Part shown: piece by piece, positions 14,961 to 26,079 of the stretch
How the letters are laid out: each line of letters opens with the position of its first letter
Position numbering within the stretch: position 1 is the stretch's first letter
NCBI GenBank assembly: GCA_037957365.1
Contig: JARHVA010003169.1
Coordinates: forward strand, 1,503,001-1,567,000
Source of the DNA: Torreya grandis
Taxonomy: Eukaryota > Streptophyta > Pinopsida > Cupressales > Taxaceae
DNA: 64,000 bases
Direction of reading: 5' to 3'
The notes under the pieces: model-generated
The model's input: the letters and a program-made list of their open reading frames with translations, nothing else
Databases searched by the model: none
What the model was told of the DNA's origin: nothing
Made by a program: the position numbers and the translations under genes

Positions 14961-15886
14961 ACTGTCTTTGTTTGCAGCACTAATCTTAGATATTGTCCAA
15001 CATGCTTCTTTCTTTACGTTCTTATGATCCATACAAAAGTAAAGAAATAATTATATTCTTGTTGAGATAATTACCTTAAAACACATGACAAGAAGGATAT
15101 CAAAAGCACATGATCTACAACAAAATCTTGAATGAACTAGAAATTTAAACCAACATGGATAAGCATTATGTAGAACAACTAGATTCCATCTAGGATTATC
15201 TATCTAACACATAAAACAAACTCTTTCCATAGAAATTGAAAAAAAATTATTGTCTTTTTAAAGAAAAATAACTCTAATCAAAGTGCATCATAAAATGAAT
15301 TCCATTGTAGTTTTAAGTTCTATACAAAATAAATTTAAATTTAGATAAAAAGGAGGTAAATGCAATCTAAAATGAATTTGTTACAAATTATATAAAATGT
15401 CAGTAAGAAAAAATGCAAAATTATTTTATAAGCATAACAAAAATATAATTATTAGCATGGCAATGAAAGTAATGTGTAAAGTCTCATCTTTCAAGTAGTT
15501 ACAAGATCTAATTTAGACAATACACGAGCCAAATAATGTGGAACTTAAGCTACAGAAGTTATCAATATGCACACTTCTATCTTAGATATAAAATTCAAGT
15601 TACTTGATTATTACTTGAACCCTGCCTCTGTACGAAATAAAAGTATCACCTTTCACATCTAACAGTGTTTTGAGAATGACTTGCCATAGTTTTCAACATG
15701 TTAAATTACAAGTTGCAATCATCCTTATTATACAAATCAAGAGCAGATTGTGCTTCCATACTCACCTCCATGAAATATTCATTTTAGTTTTTGATCAAAT
15801 GATTTAAAATATCTTATGGTTGGTCAAGAAATATGACATTTATATTAAAAATAAATATACTCTTTTATCAAATTCAGGATTTAGAG

Positions 15887-17067
15887 TGAAAACCCTAAAT
15901 GAAAACATTATTGTTAAAAATTAGGAGAATAATATAATAATGATAACATTCACTGATTTGGAACTACTATATTCTATAAATTTATTAAAAATAATAAACT
16001 CTAAGGAGAAAAAAAGACTTAGTTGGAAATTGTGCCCCCAAGAGGAATCAAGGTTTGAAACTTGTTATGTAGCAAGGTTTGGTGAATAGAATAACAAATC
16101 TAGAATTAAATATGGACCTAAATAATAATGTTGGGAAGAGAACACTAGAGGGGTGGTGATCCATCCAATTTAGGGCACCCTTTTTCATTTGTAGTGAGGA
16201 AATCATGGTTTCTGAGTTATTTGTTCCTTCATCTGCAAACCCTGTATTTGGTGCATGAGCTTATGATCAATTACAAAGACCACGGTGTGACTCATTTTAC
16301 TTCAAAACCCTAGCTCCTTGACATGTGAATACCAATGTAAATCAATGGGAAAAAATGAGTCCACAGTTAAAGTTGGGTGAGACCTCAACACCCTATGTGT
16401 TGAGTGTTTCCTACACACCAATACTCTGAAGAGAGATCAAACTTCATGTATTTCTCTCATTCTATGATGGTTTATAAATAACTAGTGTAATGTGCTAGAA
16501 TCTGGTGCAATACTGATGTGATTAAGTGCTTTAATCATGAGTTGTGACTTGTAAAATGTATTCCAACTTGATCTCTAGGCTAATAGGATTGTATGCAATT
16601 AGAATTGGAAGAAATAAGTATTCTTGTCTCATTGTGCAAGTGTGATTATGGTGCTTTTTGATGTGGAAGCCTATTTCTTTGTAAAATGGTTTCAAAATTG
16701 TTTATATAGTCATATCATTGAAAATATTTTGAATGGGCTGACCTTCTATAGCTTTGAATTTTCCAAGTTCGCTGTTATTTGGAGGGAAGATAGGAGAGGG
16801 GGGAAGGACACTAGAGCAGTGTGTTATATTCCACTAGGGTGCTCTTTTCCAATGGGTGGTTTCATCATGTTGAGTGTTAGGTAGGGACTAAAGGGTGTAT
16901 AAGGTTGATAAAGATAGGTCTAAGGTCATACGAGGGTCATCTATCAACTTAGAAGAGTGTGTAAGGTGGTTGAAAGTGATCAAAAGGGACCCTAAGATAG
17001 GTCTAAATCTAAGTGTATAAAATAGTGTTCACAAGTACATGATTTTAACTTAAATTTTAATTTTACA
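15887..17067 (-). repeat. Repeat R1 left copy, probable 3' LTR of element D
   Basis: This ~1.18 kb segment is a diverged direct repeat of 62,448-63,647. Both begin TGAAAACCCTAAATG on the plus strand, share phrases such as AGTTGGAAATT, GGTGGTGAT, AAAACCCTAGCTCCTTGA and CACAAGTACAT, and end at a CA. Immediately beyond its right edge (17,068-17,107) the plus strand is a long pyrimidine tract, that is a polypurine tract on the minus strand abutting the repeat, as expected just upstream of a 3' LTR. This fits the minus-strand gag-protease relic at 37.3-38.3 kb. The 86-codon frame at 16,624-16,884 lies inside the repeat and is not a gene. The outer (15,887) edge is uncertain by tens of bases. Confidence 0.55.
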
Positions 17068-17107
17068 TTTCTACTTCCTTCCCCCCCGCCCCCCGCCACC
17101 CCCGCCC
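17068..17107 (-). other. Polypurine tract with G-quadruplex-forming run
   Basis: On the minus strand four G-runs of 3, 5, 6 and 7 (17,081-17,107) are separated by single bases or short links, followed by GAAGGAAGTAGAAA up to the LTR-like edge of R1. It is by far the most G-rich run in this AT-rich window. In LTR elements a polypurine tract at this place primes plus-strand DNA synthesis; the G-runs also meet the usual pattern for a G-quadruplex. Confidence 0.55.
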
Positions 17108-17914
17108 TTAATTATAGTAATGTATCAAAGTGAAAGTACTAGAGTAAAAGGAAAAAGAGTGCATATTAGAACTTTACTTGTGTGAAGACATCCTATATGT
17201 AGGACACAATGCTAAACTATGTTCCATGCAAACTTATAGTGAAACATATGTAATATCAGTCGTGACTTCATATAAATATCAAGAATTACAAGACACAAAG
17301 CCGGAGAGTGACAAGGAATGATATCCTTGATTGAGTACATGAACTGTTATGCTTTTTATGGTACAAAAAAGTGGTGACTGTGTTGTGTTATGTGTTTATA
17401 TTAAAATTGAATATCTTAGATTGGATTTTTCATGCCCCAATCCTCATCGATAAGTGGATGTGATAAAGAACTCAAGTGTGTTTGACTCCATCATTGTCAC
17501 CCTAAATTATTGGAGTAGCTTGGAATCCTTATATGAATCTTGATATATATATTAGGTGCAAAAATTGGAGTAGGTATTGGTGCAAAAATTAGTGTAAATG
17601 TTGGTATAAATATCAAACTAACCACTACATATGGAATAAGGTTCAATTATAGTGTAAAACTCTTGAAAAACTAGTGCAAATATTGAGTATAATCTAGGTC
17701 TAGTATATACAGTGTGGAGAATGATATGAATTGTCATTCCATCTGTTAAACAATTATAAAAACTAGTGTAATGGGGAAGTAATGTGTCATGCACATGTCC
17801 CTAACTGATATCTACTGTGTATAAATTTTGAGACTAAGTAAAACAATCATGATTGTGAGAAGAAATTTGTGTGCCAAAATGAAGCAATATGCCACACTTG
17901 ATTGCCACCAAACT
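17108..17914. other. Element D internal sequence left of the E1 insertion
   Basis: AT-rich and non-coding on both strands as far as visible. It should be continuous with 35,452 onward once E1 is removed, because E1 is flanked by AAGTA on both sides. Confidence 0.45.
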
Positions 17915-17919
17915 AAGTA
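17915..17919. repeat. E1 left target-site duplication AAGTA
   Basis: Identical to 35,447-35,451 and directly abutting the TG of the 5' LTR. Confidence 0.9.
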
Positions 17920-18174
17920 TGTTGTTTCCAAAATCGGCTTAGCTCATTTTTGGAATCAACCCCCTGCGAAACTTGTCCGTTTCACCTTTTGTCTCTCTAA
18001 GTCTATTTTTGAGACGAGTTTTTCTCATTCTCGTCTTGGCCCAATTGCACCGTTCAAAATTCGTAACATCTTTTCGTTACGTTTTCCCCAAAATGTGAAG
18101 GTTGTTACGGTCTCGATACGACCAGAGGACCAAAATCTGCCTTTTTTAGCGTTAGTGTTTTTCTTTCATTTTCG

Positions 18175-19080
18175 TGCACAGGTAGTGAATTTCGCCACCA
18201 GTGCATTTTTACCTTTGAAATGCAGGAGCAGCAAAATTTGCCACCCCTGCATCTTGACCTGTGCGGGTGGCAAATTTTGCCACCCCTACATTTTCACATC
18301 TCACATACAGGAGCGGCAAATTTTTCTGCCCCTGCATGTCCCATCTTGATTTCCTAGTGCGAGGGCGGTGATTTTTACTGCCCCTGCACTACCTCAATTT
18401 TCATGCGTAGCATTTATTACCACACACACTAAGTTGTTGGAGACAATTTTCACCCCATTAAATATGGTTTTAACCTCATTTTGCTTCATTCTTTCCTCCC
18501 ATCCTCTTGCCTTCTACCTCTAGACGATCCAGTGAATGGGTGAGAGTGCATTTTGGCAGATTCAAGCTTGCGATGCATGTGGTTTCCCAGATAGGTCATG
18601 TTTTTGACATTTATTTCTTCTTCTCTTTGAGTTTGCTTTCTTTTTTGGTTTTTTTTGTTGAGGTTTGTTTTTTTCGCCCTTCCCCATCGGCCTTCCAGGC
18701 TTTTTTTTCATGATAGGGCGGTGATTTTCACTAGCCTCCCTTCTTGCCCATAGATTTTTGGCTAACCATGCATGGACGGCAAATTTTGCTGCCCATGCTC
18801 CTTTGCTTCCAAAACTCACATCGGCGGCAAATTTTTTTGCTGATACAAGTTCCTTCTTGACATGCATCGGTGGCAAACTTCACCACCGACACAGACCGAA
18901 GGTGCACGGGTGGCGAATTTCACCGCCCCTACACCTTCCTTCCATCTAGACATGCACGAGCGGCAAAATTTGTCGCTCATGCCATTTTCTTCTCCCTCTT
19001 GAATGCAAGGGTGGCAAAATTTGCTGCCCTTGCATGCAATTCATTCTACATGTTTGGGCGGTGAATTTTGCCACCCTTAC
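18175..19080 (+). repeat. Hairpin-repeat array in E1 5' LTR (13 units)
   Basis: Thirteen units of a quasi-palindrome with core GGTGGCAAATTTTGCCACC occur in two clusters (18,175-18,395 with five, 18,715-19,080 with eight), spaced about 40-50 bp within a cluster. The unit at 18,266-18,284 matches the core exactly. Many units extend the stem outward through GGG/CCC to TGCA on both sides. Differences are mainly C/T and G/A at CpG, consistent with methylation decay. The array lies between the LTR edge and the start of the LTR gene, so it could act as promoter, regulatory or RNA structure; function unknown. Confidence 0.85.
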
Positions 19081-19192
19081 ATTTTTTCCTCTAACTTTCT
19101 CCAACTTTGGAGAAATTTTCCCTTTTTTCATTTTTTCACTTCCTCCCCTTTTTTCCCTCATTTTCTGACCTAGCCCTGTTAAGTGCCTTTCC

Positions 19193-22100
19193 TTGGTCAT
19201 GATCACCCAATGTGCAAATTTCCCAATTTGCCCACTATTCCCTAATTGCATGATCATGACTACAGTACCCTCTGAAGATTCTTGCTCGTCAGCACTCGCT
19301 CAACTGAGGCCAATTTTGATGTCTAAAACTTCTCTAAAAAAGTTAAAAGCCATGAAGTACCAGTACCAAGGCATCTTTTCGATCACTTCAATCACCTCTA
19401 ATGTTGACGACATTAGGGATACAGAGATTGGCCATGTAGATATGGCCAAGTTCATGACCAGAACCAAGGTGACGACCCCGAGCTCTGAAATGAAGTGAAT
19501 CATTGAGAGCAACATTCATCTGGTTGCTTCTTTCTCGGTTGTAGCACATCATACGGAGTTCATCCTCCAGTGCACCTAGTTCTACAATAAAGAGACGAGA
19601 TCAGTCTTAGATGTCAGCGCAACGTAATAATTTGGCTAGACCCCAAATTCATTGACAAGGTCTTCATATGCCCTCCTGCTACTAAAGTGCTAAAAATTGA
19701 CTTCATAGAAGCACAAAAGGAGTATGCCAAGGACCCTGAGAGGGAAAAGAAAGTAATGAATAACAAGTGGTTGAAGACCCCTAAAACCAATATATCTAGA
19801 TGGTCGTGAAACTTCCCAAGGAGTGATTGCATTGAAGAAGTTGGTGACTTGATCATCCTTCTCAACAGAGTGCGAGGCATCTCGTCTTCCTCATAGTTTC
19901 ATGAGTGGATGTACCCTTTCATCAAAATCATCCTCCAAGATAAGTAGGTCATATTCTGGGGTGAGCAGATTAGCAACACTCTTCACAAGCAACTGACTAA
20001 GGTACAAACTACTTCAAAGTTTTATATGACTTTGTACCTGGTGTACATAGCTGCCTTAATGCAAACCTTTCCAGGTTTGACAACTAAGGGGGACAGGAAG
20101 ACCACCCCAGTCTACTCATATTACCCCTAGCTAATGCTGCAAGGATCAATATGTCATTTTAGAAGGGTAAATGACACCTTCTTTATCATATTTTTATGCC
20201 TCTTTGAACCTCAGCTTGAGCAGAAGAGAGTATCGAATGAGGCCTGGACGGTCGTCAATGACTATGGCTGTATGTTCCTATAATTTCCCTCCTACTATCT
20301 TCGGGTTGGCTTTTTCCAAGGCTATCCCTATATGCTCCCCAAGTTTCCTTCTAATTAGTTAGTTATAATGGAGCTATGTAGACAAATGATTGTTGTACAT
20401 ACTAGGTAAATGGAACTGAAAAAACTAGGTTTCAAGTTTCCAATCGAAATTGGCAGATACTCGATTTTAACTGCAGCTAAAGCCAAGGTCATGGAGACAG
20501 AGATGCAATTAGTTACTATGAAATAATTCAAAAGAAGGGACAACTTTGACTATAGGAGTGTCAAAGACATGATCAAAAGAAAGACTCAGTTTCATGAGCC
20601 TATGATCGAAGACATCTGGGTAGACCTACGGACAGCCAAAGAAATCAAGAAAATGGACTACAGTAGGCAGACCTTGGAGCAGATCAAATATTTAAGGCTT
20701 ACATAGATTCCCCCCAATCTGGTCAATGACAAGAACATTATCAACAACAGGTACCTAGCTGAGAAGGTTGCTGACTCCCCTCTTCCTCCAGTTTAGTGGT
20801 TTAAAAAAGAATTAACTTCTTTGAGGAAAATATTTGAACCAATATTGGCTAACACCAATGATTAGTTATCAGCCAAAGGAATCATGCTGAAAGAGTTTAT
20901 TACAGGATCAGAGGCTGAGTTTCAAGTATAAATGAGGAAGAAGACAGAAAATAGGACCAAGAACAAAGGTGATGTTCATTCTGCATCTAGGCCTCACAAG
21001 CCTAGAATCATCTTTGTTTCCAAGAAATCAAAGGTTGTTGAAGATCCAAAATCAACGGTTAAGAGAGTTGGAGAACAAAGCTCCCAAGAATAGGTAGCTC
21101 AAAAAATGAAAATAGATGATAGGCCCTCAGAGCAGCAAAGGACTAACCCTCTACCTTCCCAAGAAGGGGCACAGCCACTTACAGATGGCTCTCCTTCCCC
21201 ACCTCTGTCTCCTGTGGCATCTCCTTCACCTCTGTCTCTTATCAGTGTTCCTTTTTCTGGAGCTACCTTGCCTTTTAGAGTAATGATTAGCGATCTTCAA
21301 GATGCTTCTAGAGATACTATTTGCTCCTCAGGCTCTATTTCTAGTCTGACACCTCCTTCCTTCTATCTAGGAGAAAGCTCTGCCCTTGATCAATCAACAA
21401 CCAATATGATTTCCCCTGTTATTGCTACTACAACCACCATTACCATGGTAACACCAGTTGTAGGAACCATTGCCACATTAGGTACTTCTTCTCTCCCTCC
21501 ATGAATGTCAGCTTTCACACCTAAAAAAAAGAAGCTAGCCATCTCTGTAGATGACTTTAATTTTGGCAAGATAGTGTCGGTGAAAGCTAAGGCCCCTAAG
21601 AGACCAAGGATCCTCTCAAAATTGGTTGAGGAAAAGGGGCATAATTTTTTTGAAATAGCTAAACCACCACAGAATGTAACCCTTGAGGTTTTTGACATGA
21701 GCAGCTATTCCATCTCTCATGTTGAACTTAGAAAAGTTACTCACGAAGGTGTGAAAAGTGATGTACAGTCTGTAATGGACATCATGGTCCAAAAGGTTGA
21801 CAGAGAAAAGGAGATGAAGGACTACCATAAGGCCAAGACAGAGCAATTGATGGTAGTAATAAATAAATTCACCCTTCCCTCTGAAGCGATAACTCTAAAA
21901 GCCTTCTCTATTGATGACCCCGTCATCCAGAAAGCAGAGAGAACCTTTTTGAAAGGAAAAGTGCTAGAGAATTACATTGTGAAGATGCACACTTAGGGAA
22001 TTTCTTTACTTATAGAGGTTGTCGAGAAAATAGGCAAAATGAAGATGCTGAGGACAGATTTAGAAGACCTTCTCTCTCTTATCTCTTAGGACATTGATAG

Positions 22101-22641
22101 TGCGGATAAATATCTCAGCAAGTGGAGGGAAATGAAGGATCTAAAGAAAAGCACCTTGATATCCATCAGTGTTATTCATAGCAAAGATTCCTAAGTTGAG
22201 ATCAAGGAATCACTGATATACAAAATCTAGGTACTCAAGGAGCTGATTGAAGATCTCGAGTCTTCCAAGGATGCTAGCGAGAAAAGTGACACAAGCCTAT
22301 TAAATAGAATGGAAGAACTGCCTTGTGACCTCACCACCAAGGATAATCAATTTCTCTCAGTGAGAGAGATGATCCAAGGATTCAAGGGTATGATTCAGAG
22401 AGTTTTTGAAGAAAAAATGTTCTCAATGACTTCTGTAGACAATATTTTAGATACTTAGTTAACTCTGGATAATCTAAGATCCATATTAACTATTCATGCT
22501 AAGGCAATCATAGCATTGAAGGATGCTATAATCAGAGCTAGGGTCATCTTCAAGAACACTGTTGCACTAGATAATATAAGAATTTAGGCATCTATTGCTA
22601 TGTACGATGCTCATCTGAAAAAGTTTGGTAGCAAGAGCTGA
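19193..22641 (+). pseudogene. LTR-embedded accessory gene, 5' LTR copy (unknown protein)
   Basis: A decayed coding region of about 1,150 codons lies wholly inside the U3 part of the LTR. Possible starts are the Met at 19,193 or 19,250 (the latter begins MIMTTVPSEDS). Open stretches include 19,193-19,498 and 21,106-21,996, the latter interrupted by a single TGA at 21,502. Order: N-terminal domain (~100 residues); a region around WLDPNFIDKVF; a charged region with FHEPMIEDIWVDL; a Ser/Pro/Thr-rich linker (~21,110-21,500); a basic PKKKK motif (21,520-21,534), nuclear-signal-like; a Lys/Glu-rich, probably coiled-coil C-terminus ending FGSKS at 22,641. It does not resemble gag, protease, RT or integrase. 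A one-base deletion near 19,620 breaks the frame. I do not recognise the family. Confidence 0.7.
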
Positions 22642-22740
22642 ACTTTTTTCCCCTTCTCTCTTCTTCCTCTCTTCTCATGCACTTTTGTCATGTAAAAGGG
22701 CATACAATTTTGTAATGTGTAATTACATTTAAAAATACAG

Positions 22741-22834
22741 AAAAATATCTCAAAAGTCAAAGGTGACTCATCTTTGACTGAGATATTTTTATATTATAAT
22801 CTTTTTAATTTTGAAGGTTTCTCCCTATATATAG
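22741..22834 (+). promoter_or_regulatory. E1 5' LTR promoter: W-box inverted repeat and TATA box
   Basis: An inverted repeat (arms 22,741-22,762 and 22,772-22,790) places AGTCAA (22,755-22,760) and TTGACT (22,774-22,779), the two orientations of the W-box bound by plant WRKY factors, around TGACTCA (22,764-22,770), a bZIP-type site. TATATATAG follows at 22,826-22,834, about 50 bp on. This spacing fits an RNA polymerase II LTR promoter, and the block is unchanged between LTRs over the binding sites. Confidence 0.6.
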
Positions 22835-22906
22835 TAGAGACCTCTTTTTTTAAATAGATCACTGATAATCGAGAGCAAAAACTCTGCTGAAATTGAGACA
22901 CTTCTT

Positions 22907-23241
22907 GAGACTTTGTGCTCAACTTGTAAATCATATTTTGTTGAATGAATGAGAAGCAGGTTTATTTTAGACTTCGTGTTGAAGTTATCTGCATTATTTA
23001 GGAAATAGTTCTTATGTCCTCTTTCCTGATAATCTCTTATTTGTTTGATTTAATAAGCAAAGTGTGTGTGTTGATATTATCTGAGGATGTTTCTAAAAGA
23101 TAAAAGAGAGACTTTGAGCTACTTTTATCTTTGTGATCTTTTTATCCTTTATAGTTTCAGGTGAAGACTTTATGCTTCATTTCACTCTATGGTTATGCGT
23201 ATTCCAAATCAGTGAAGGAGACAACAGAAGACTTTATGCTT
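22907..23241 (+). repeat. AGACTTTGTGCT motif repeated five times in E1 R-U5
   Basis: Copies at 22,907, 22,969, 23,108, 23,164 and 23,228 keep the core AGACTTTGTGCTT with one or two changes; the counterparts are in the 3' LTR between about 34,750 and 35,090. They lie downstream of the TATA box, hence in the predicted 5' leader of the RNA. Spacing is irregular (about 55-140 bp), so this is not a simple tandem repeat. Confidence 0.55.
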
Positions 23242-23613
23242 ACGTAGGTTTCTTTGTTAACTTTTTTACCTACTTTAGGGAATTTTTTGCTCTACACTGG
23301 ATACTATTCCTAAAAAAATAGGAATGTTATTAGTCAATGACCAATATTTCTCTCTCTTGTTCTTCAGACATCACCTTTAAAAAAAGAGAGGTGGATGCTG
23401 TTATACCACCCCAAGTATTATTTTTTGCTTAATTATATATACATATAGCGTATAAATATTCATAGGAAACCTCTCCTTGATGAGAGGAGAGATTTACCTT
23501 GTTCAGATATGGTAAACCCACACTTTTTGTGGCATAAATCTCCCTGTGCTATGGTTGATATGCCTATTTTGTCATTAATTAGTTGATGACAAAATATTCA
23601 CCCAACAACTTTT

Positions 23614-23632
23614 TGGTGACTCCATTGGGGAC
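23614..23632 (+). other. E1 primer-binding site
   Basis: TGGTGACTCCATTGGGGAC begins six bases after the LTR end. It starts TGG as required to pair with a tRNA 3' CCA, and it resembles the site of Ogre/Tat-type elements, which I recall as matching tRNA-Arg; the tRNA is not confirmed here. Confidence 0.7.
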
Positions 23633-23699
23633 TACAAGCATGCATTTTGAAGCCTCAAGCTTCAACTTGAAGCAATTTTGGTCTCTTTTTCATTTGAAA

Positions 23700-25315
23700 T
23701 TTGGCAACTCCACGCTACACAAGGAGCCAAAGATCTAAGGTTGTTTTTGACCCTATGTTTGAGTTGGCGCAATAGAGCAATTTTGATCTGTTTCCTCCAC
23801 CACCTTTCCTCCAACGGTCTAGGAGTCTTCCTCCTGACCTTATTGGGTCACCAACACAAGGTAGAGCTTCTTTTCTCACTATTAATAGTGCCCTACCTAT
23901 AAATACCCCACTAAGATTTGTTATCCCACCATTTAATTGTCCTATCATAATGGTTCAAGGTCCGTGGGGCAATTCCTTTGGTCCTCTTAATTTGACCCCA
24001 CCCTTGCATGAACTACCTCGTAGTTCTAGAAAAAAATTTCCCAAGTTTTTTAGTGATGAAAAAGTTCATCTCGATGAGCATATTGCTACCTTCTCTATAG
24101 CATGCAGCGTAATCGGTGTGGAATTTAAAGATGTAGCAGTGAGACTTTTTGTAGAAACTCTGCAAGGCGCTGCCACAGATTAGTTTTACCACCTTCAAGC
24201 TCAAACTATAACTGATTGGAATACGCTAAAATCCAAATTGTAAGCTAAATTTAAACCTGCTAAAGATGCACATGCCTTGTTAGCTCAGCTTACACAGATG
24301 AAAAAAGAATCTCAAGAACCCATGAGGGATTTCATAGCCAAATTCAACAAGTTAAAGAACTGGATTCCAACTGTCGCTCAGCCCACGCCAGAGAATCTTA
24401 AGTGCTTTTTTTATTAACTCAACTTCTTGAAGTAAGTTTTTCGTTGAGGTGGGTTGGCCCTATGGATCTCATGTTGGCTCAAAATTTGGCTACTGAGATT
24501 GAGGATGATCTTATCCTGGAAGGTAATATCAAAAAAGACCCTAGTAAAAATAGATTCTCTTCATCTGCTAAAAGTTCTTCTACAGGCACTACAGATCCTA
24601 TGGTGCAAAAATTGACAAATAAATTGATAGCTTTGAAGAGACAAATAGCCTAGGGTACGTCTGCTCCCACCTATTGAGATATGCCTAGGAGAATGTTCCA
24701 AAATTAGCAATATCAAGGTAATGCTACTTGGAACCAAGGGCAACCAAGTCACCTGCCTCCACCTCTAGGGATATTGGCCATTAAAGCAGCACCTGCCAAT
24801 TTAGTGATCAGTTATCGAGAGGCTGAACATGACTTTTTGCTCCAATTTTAGTTGGGCCAACAAGATGACACTAATCTCTTTGATGAGTAGGAAGAAGAAT
24901 TAGTTGGTGACTCCAATATTGGTTTCCTGGACTATCAAGATGAAGCTGGAAGTAAAAGAGAAGGGTTGGATGGATCCTATGCTATTTTCACTAGATCTCA
25001 AAACCAGTCAGCTCCACAGACTAACAAAGGGAAAGAAAAAGAAGAACCTTGATAGGTGGTCTCCATCGCTAAATGAGGGACTCCACTGCCTCCTTAATCA
25101 AAAGATCAGGTAATTCACAAAAAAGTAAGTACCTCCAACTGCCCCATCCTTCCACTTCTATTGCTCAGACCAGTGCCACACCCACTAAAGACCCAGATGA
25201 TGGACCCTCTTCCTCTGTCTCAAATTCTTTTCAATTATTTGATATAATTGATCACGCTAAGAAAACTAAGATTCAAATGACAGAGATTGAGTATTTGAGA
25301 GCCAATCTTGAATAA
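23700..25315 (+). pseudogene. E1 gag
   Basis: Coding texture starts about 90 bp after the primer-binding site. The frame through 23,950-24,183 encodes KFFSDEKVHLDEHIATF and VRLFVETLQGAA, followed after a stop by WNTLKSKL and KKESQEPMRDFIAKFNKLK, the order of the Ty3 gag (Retrotrans_gag) core. It then shifts frame near 24,380 and again near 25,130, and contains stops mostly where Gln or Trp would be expected. A Gln-rich segment and a Lys/Glu stretch (NKGKEKEE) precede the protease. No intact CCHC knuckle is visible. Gag would build the particle and package RNA. Confidence 0.8.
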
Positions 25316-25336
25316 TTTGATAGGTTGGCATAATAT

Positions 25337-25870
25337 GTGAAAAATAATGCCATCCCCATAGGACAAGATTCTTCAAAAGCTATTCATGATCCCCCCAAGG
25401 ATAAATCCACCCAAAATAATCTTGTCGTGACTCCTCTTGTTGCTCTTGGGAAAATAGAACCTTTTTATGTTTTTCTGCTAATAAATGTTTACAAATTGAG
25501 TAATTGCATAATAGACTCTGAAGCCTCAGATAACGTCATGCCCGCCAAGGTGGTAGATTCCCTTAGCCTAACTTTGACCAAAACTTTTGGGAGGTATTTT
25601 TCTATGGAAAACAAGCAAGTTCCACTCCTTGGTCAGATAAAAGATGCCCAATTTGCTTTTGCGACTTTTCTAGAAAAGGGGATAAAAATGATGGTTCTAG
25701 TGGCCGATGTTCCTGACTCTTACGACATCTTACTTGGGTGGAATTTTTGCAAAGATGTTGGAGGCGAGCTAAGTATGGACTTGTCAGAAGCAAGGATCCC
25801 AATTCAAGGTGTTATAAATAAATTACTTCCTGAAAAAGAGGCAAGATATGTAGTCACCCAGTCATCAGCA
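25337..25870 (+). pseudogene. E1 protease, active-site Gly lost
   Basis: First part of a 325-codon open frame (25,337-26,314). NCIIDSEASDNVMPAKVV carries the retropepsin active site, but the usual Asp-Ser-Gly reads Asp-Ser-Glu (Asp codon 25,514-25,516). It is followed by a flap-side region and the conserved C-terminal segment DSYDILLGWNF. The enzyme would cleave the polyprotein; Gly to Glu probably inactivates it. A ~70-residue acidic linker leads into the RNase H segment in the same open frame. Confidence 0.8.
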
Positions 25871-26079
25871 CCAGAAGCTCAAATTTTATTTGAGTCTTCT
25901 GGCATGGGCAACTACTTCCTATCTATGAACGAGGTCCATGAGACATCCGACGTAACTCCTACAGGTGACAACTTGGAAATGTGTTCAGCTGACACAGTGG
26001 GAGAATCAGCACAACAAAATGAATGCTTGGAAGAACGTCTTCCCCTAATTGAAGAAGTTTCTAAAGGAAAAGTAGTATC

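Larger units (their letters stand above)
12801..15886. other. AT-rich relic DNA with one short tandem duplication
   Basis: No coding region recognised. The only clear structure is the 2 x 50 bp duplication at 14,861-14,960, listed separately. Confidence 0.5.
17920..23607 (+). repeat. E1 5' LTR (5,688 bp)
   Basis: Aligns end to end with 29,766-35,446 at an offset of about 11,845 bases. From left to right: a conserved edge, two clusters of hairpin repeats (18,175-19,080), the LTR gene (19,193-22,641), a W-box inverted repeat and TATA box (22,741-22,834), then the putative R-U5 with five AGACTTTGTGCT-like repeats (22,907-23,241). The last bases contain an inverted repeat ATTTTGTCAT / ATGACAAAAT shortly before the terminal AACA. 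Since the TATA box lies near 22,830, U3 is about 4.9 kb and contains the whole LTR gene. Confidence 0.9.

Noticed and set aside
16624..16884. 86-codon frame
   Set aside because: Inside repeat R1; the right R1 copy does not keep it open.
18175..18395. Palindromic repeats with spacers resembling a CRISPR array
   Set aside because: Spacing is variable, units diverge strongly, there are no cas genes, and the DNA is plant retrotransposon.
18562..18876. Lys/Ala-rich minus-strand frames across the hairpin arrays (also 30,408-30,762)
   Set aside because: Repeated Ala-Lys-Phe words come from the hairpin core read in reverse; the frames are not conserved in length between the two LTRs.
19614..19880. 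Minus-strand frames antisense to the LTR gene (also 31,423-31,818)
   Set aside because: Shadows of the plus-strand frame, whose features are better conserved between the LTRs.
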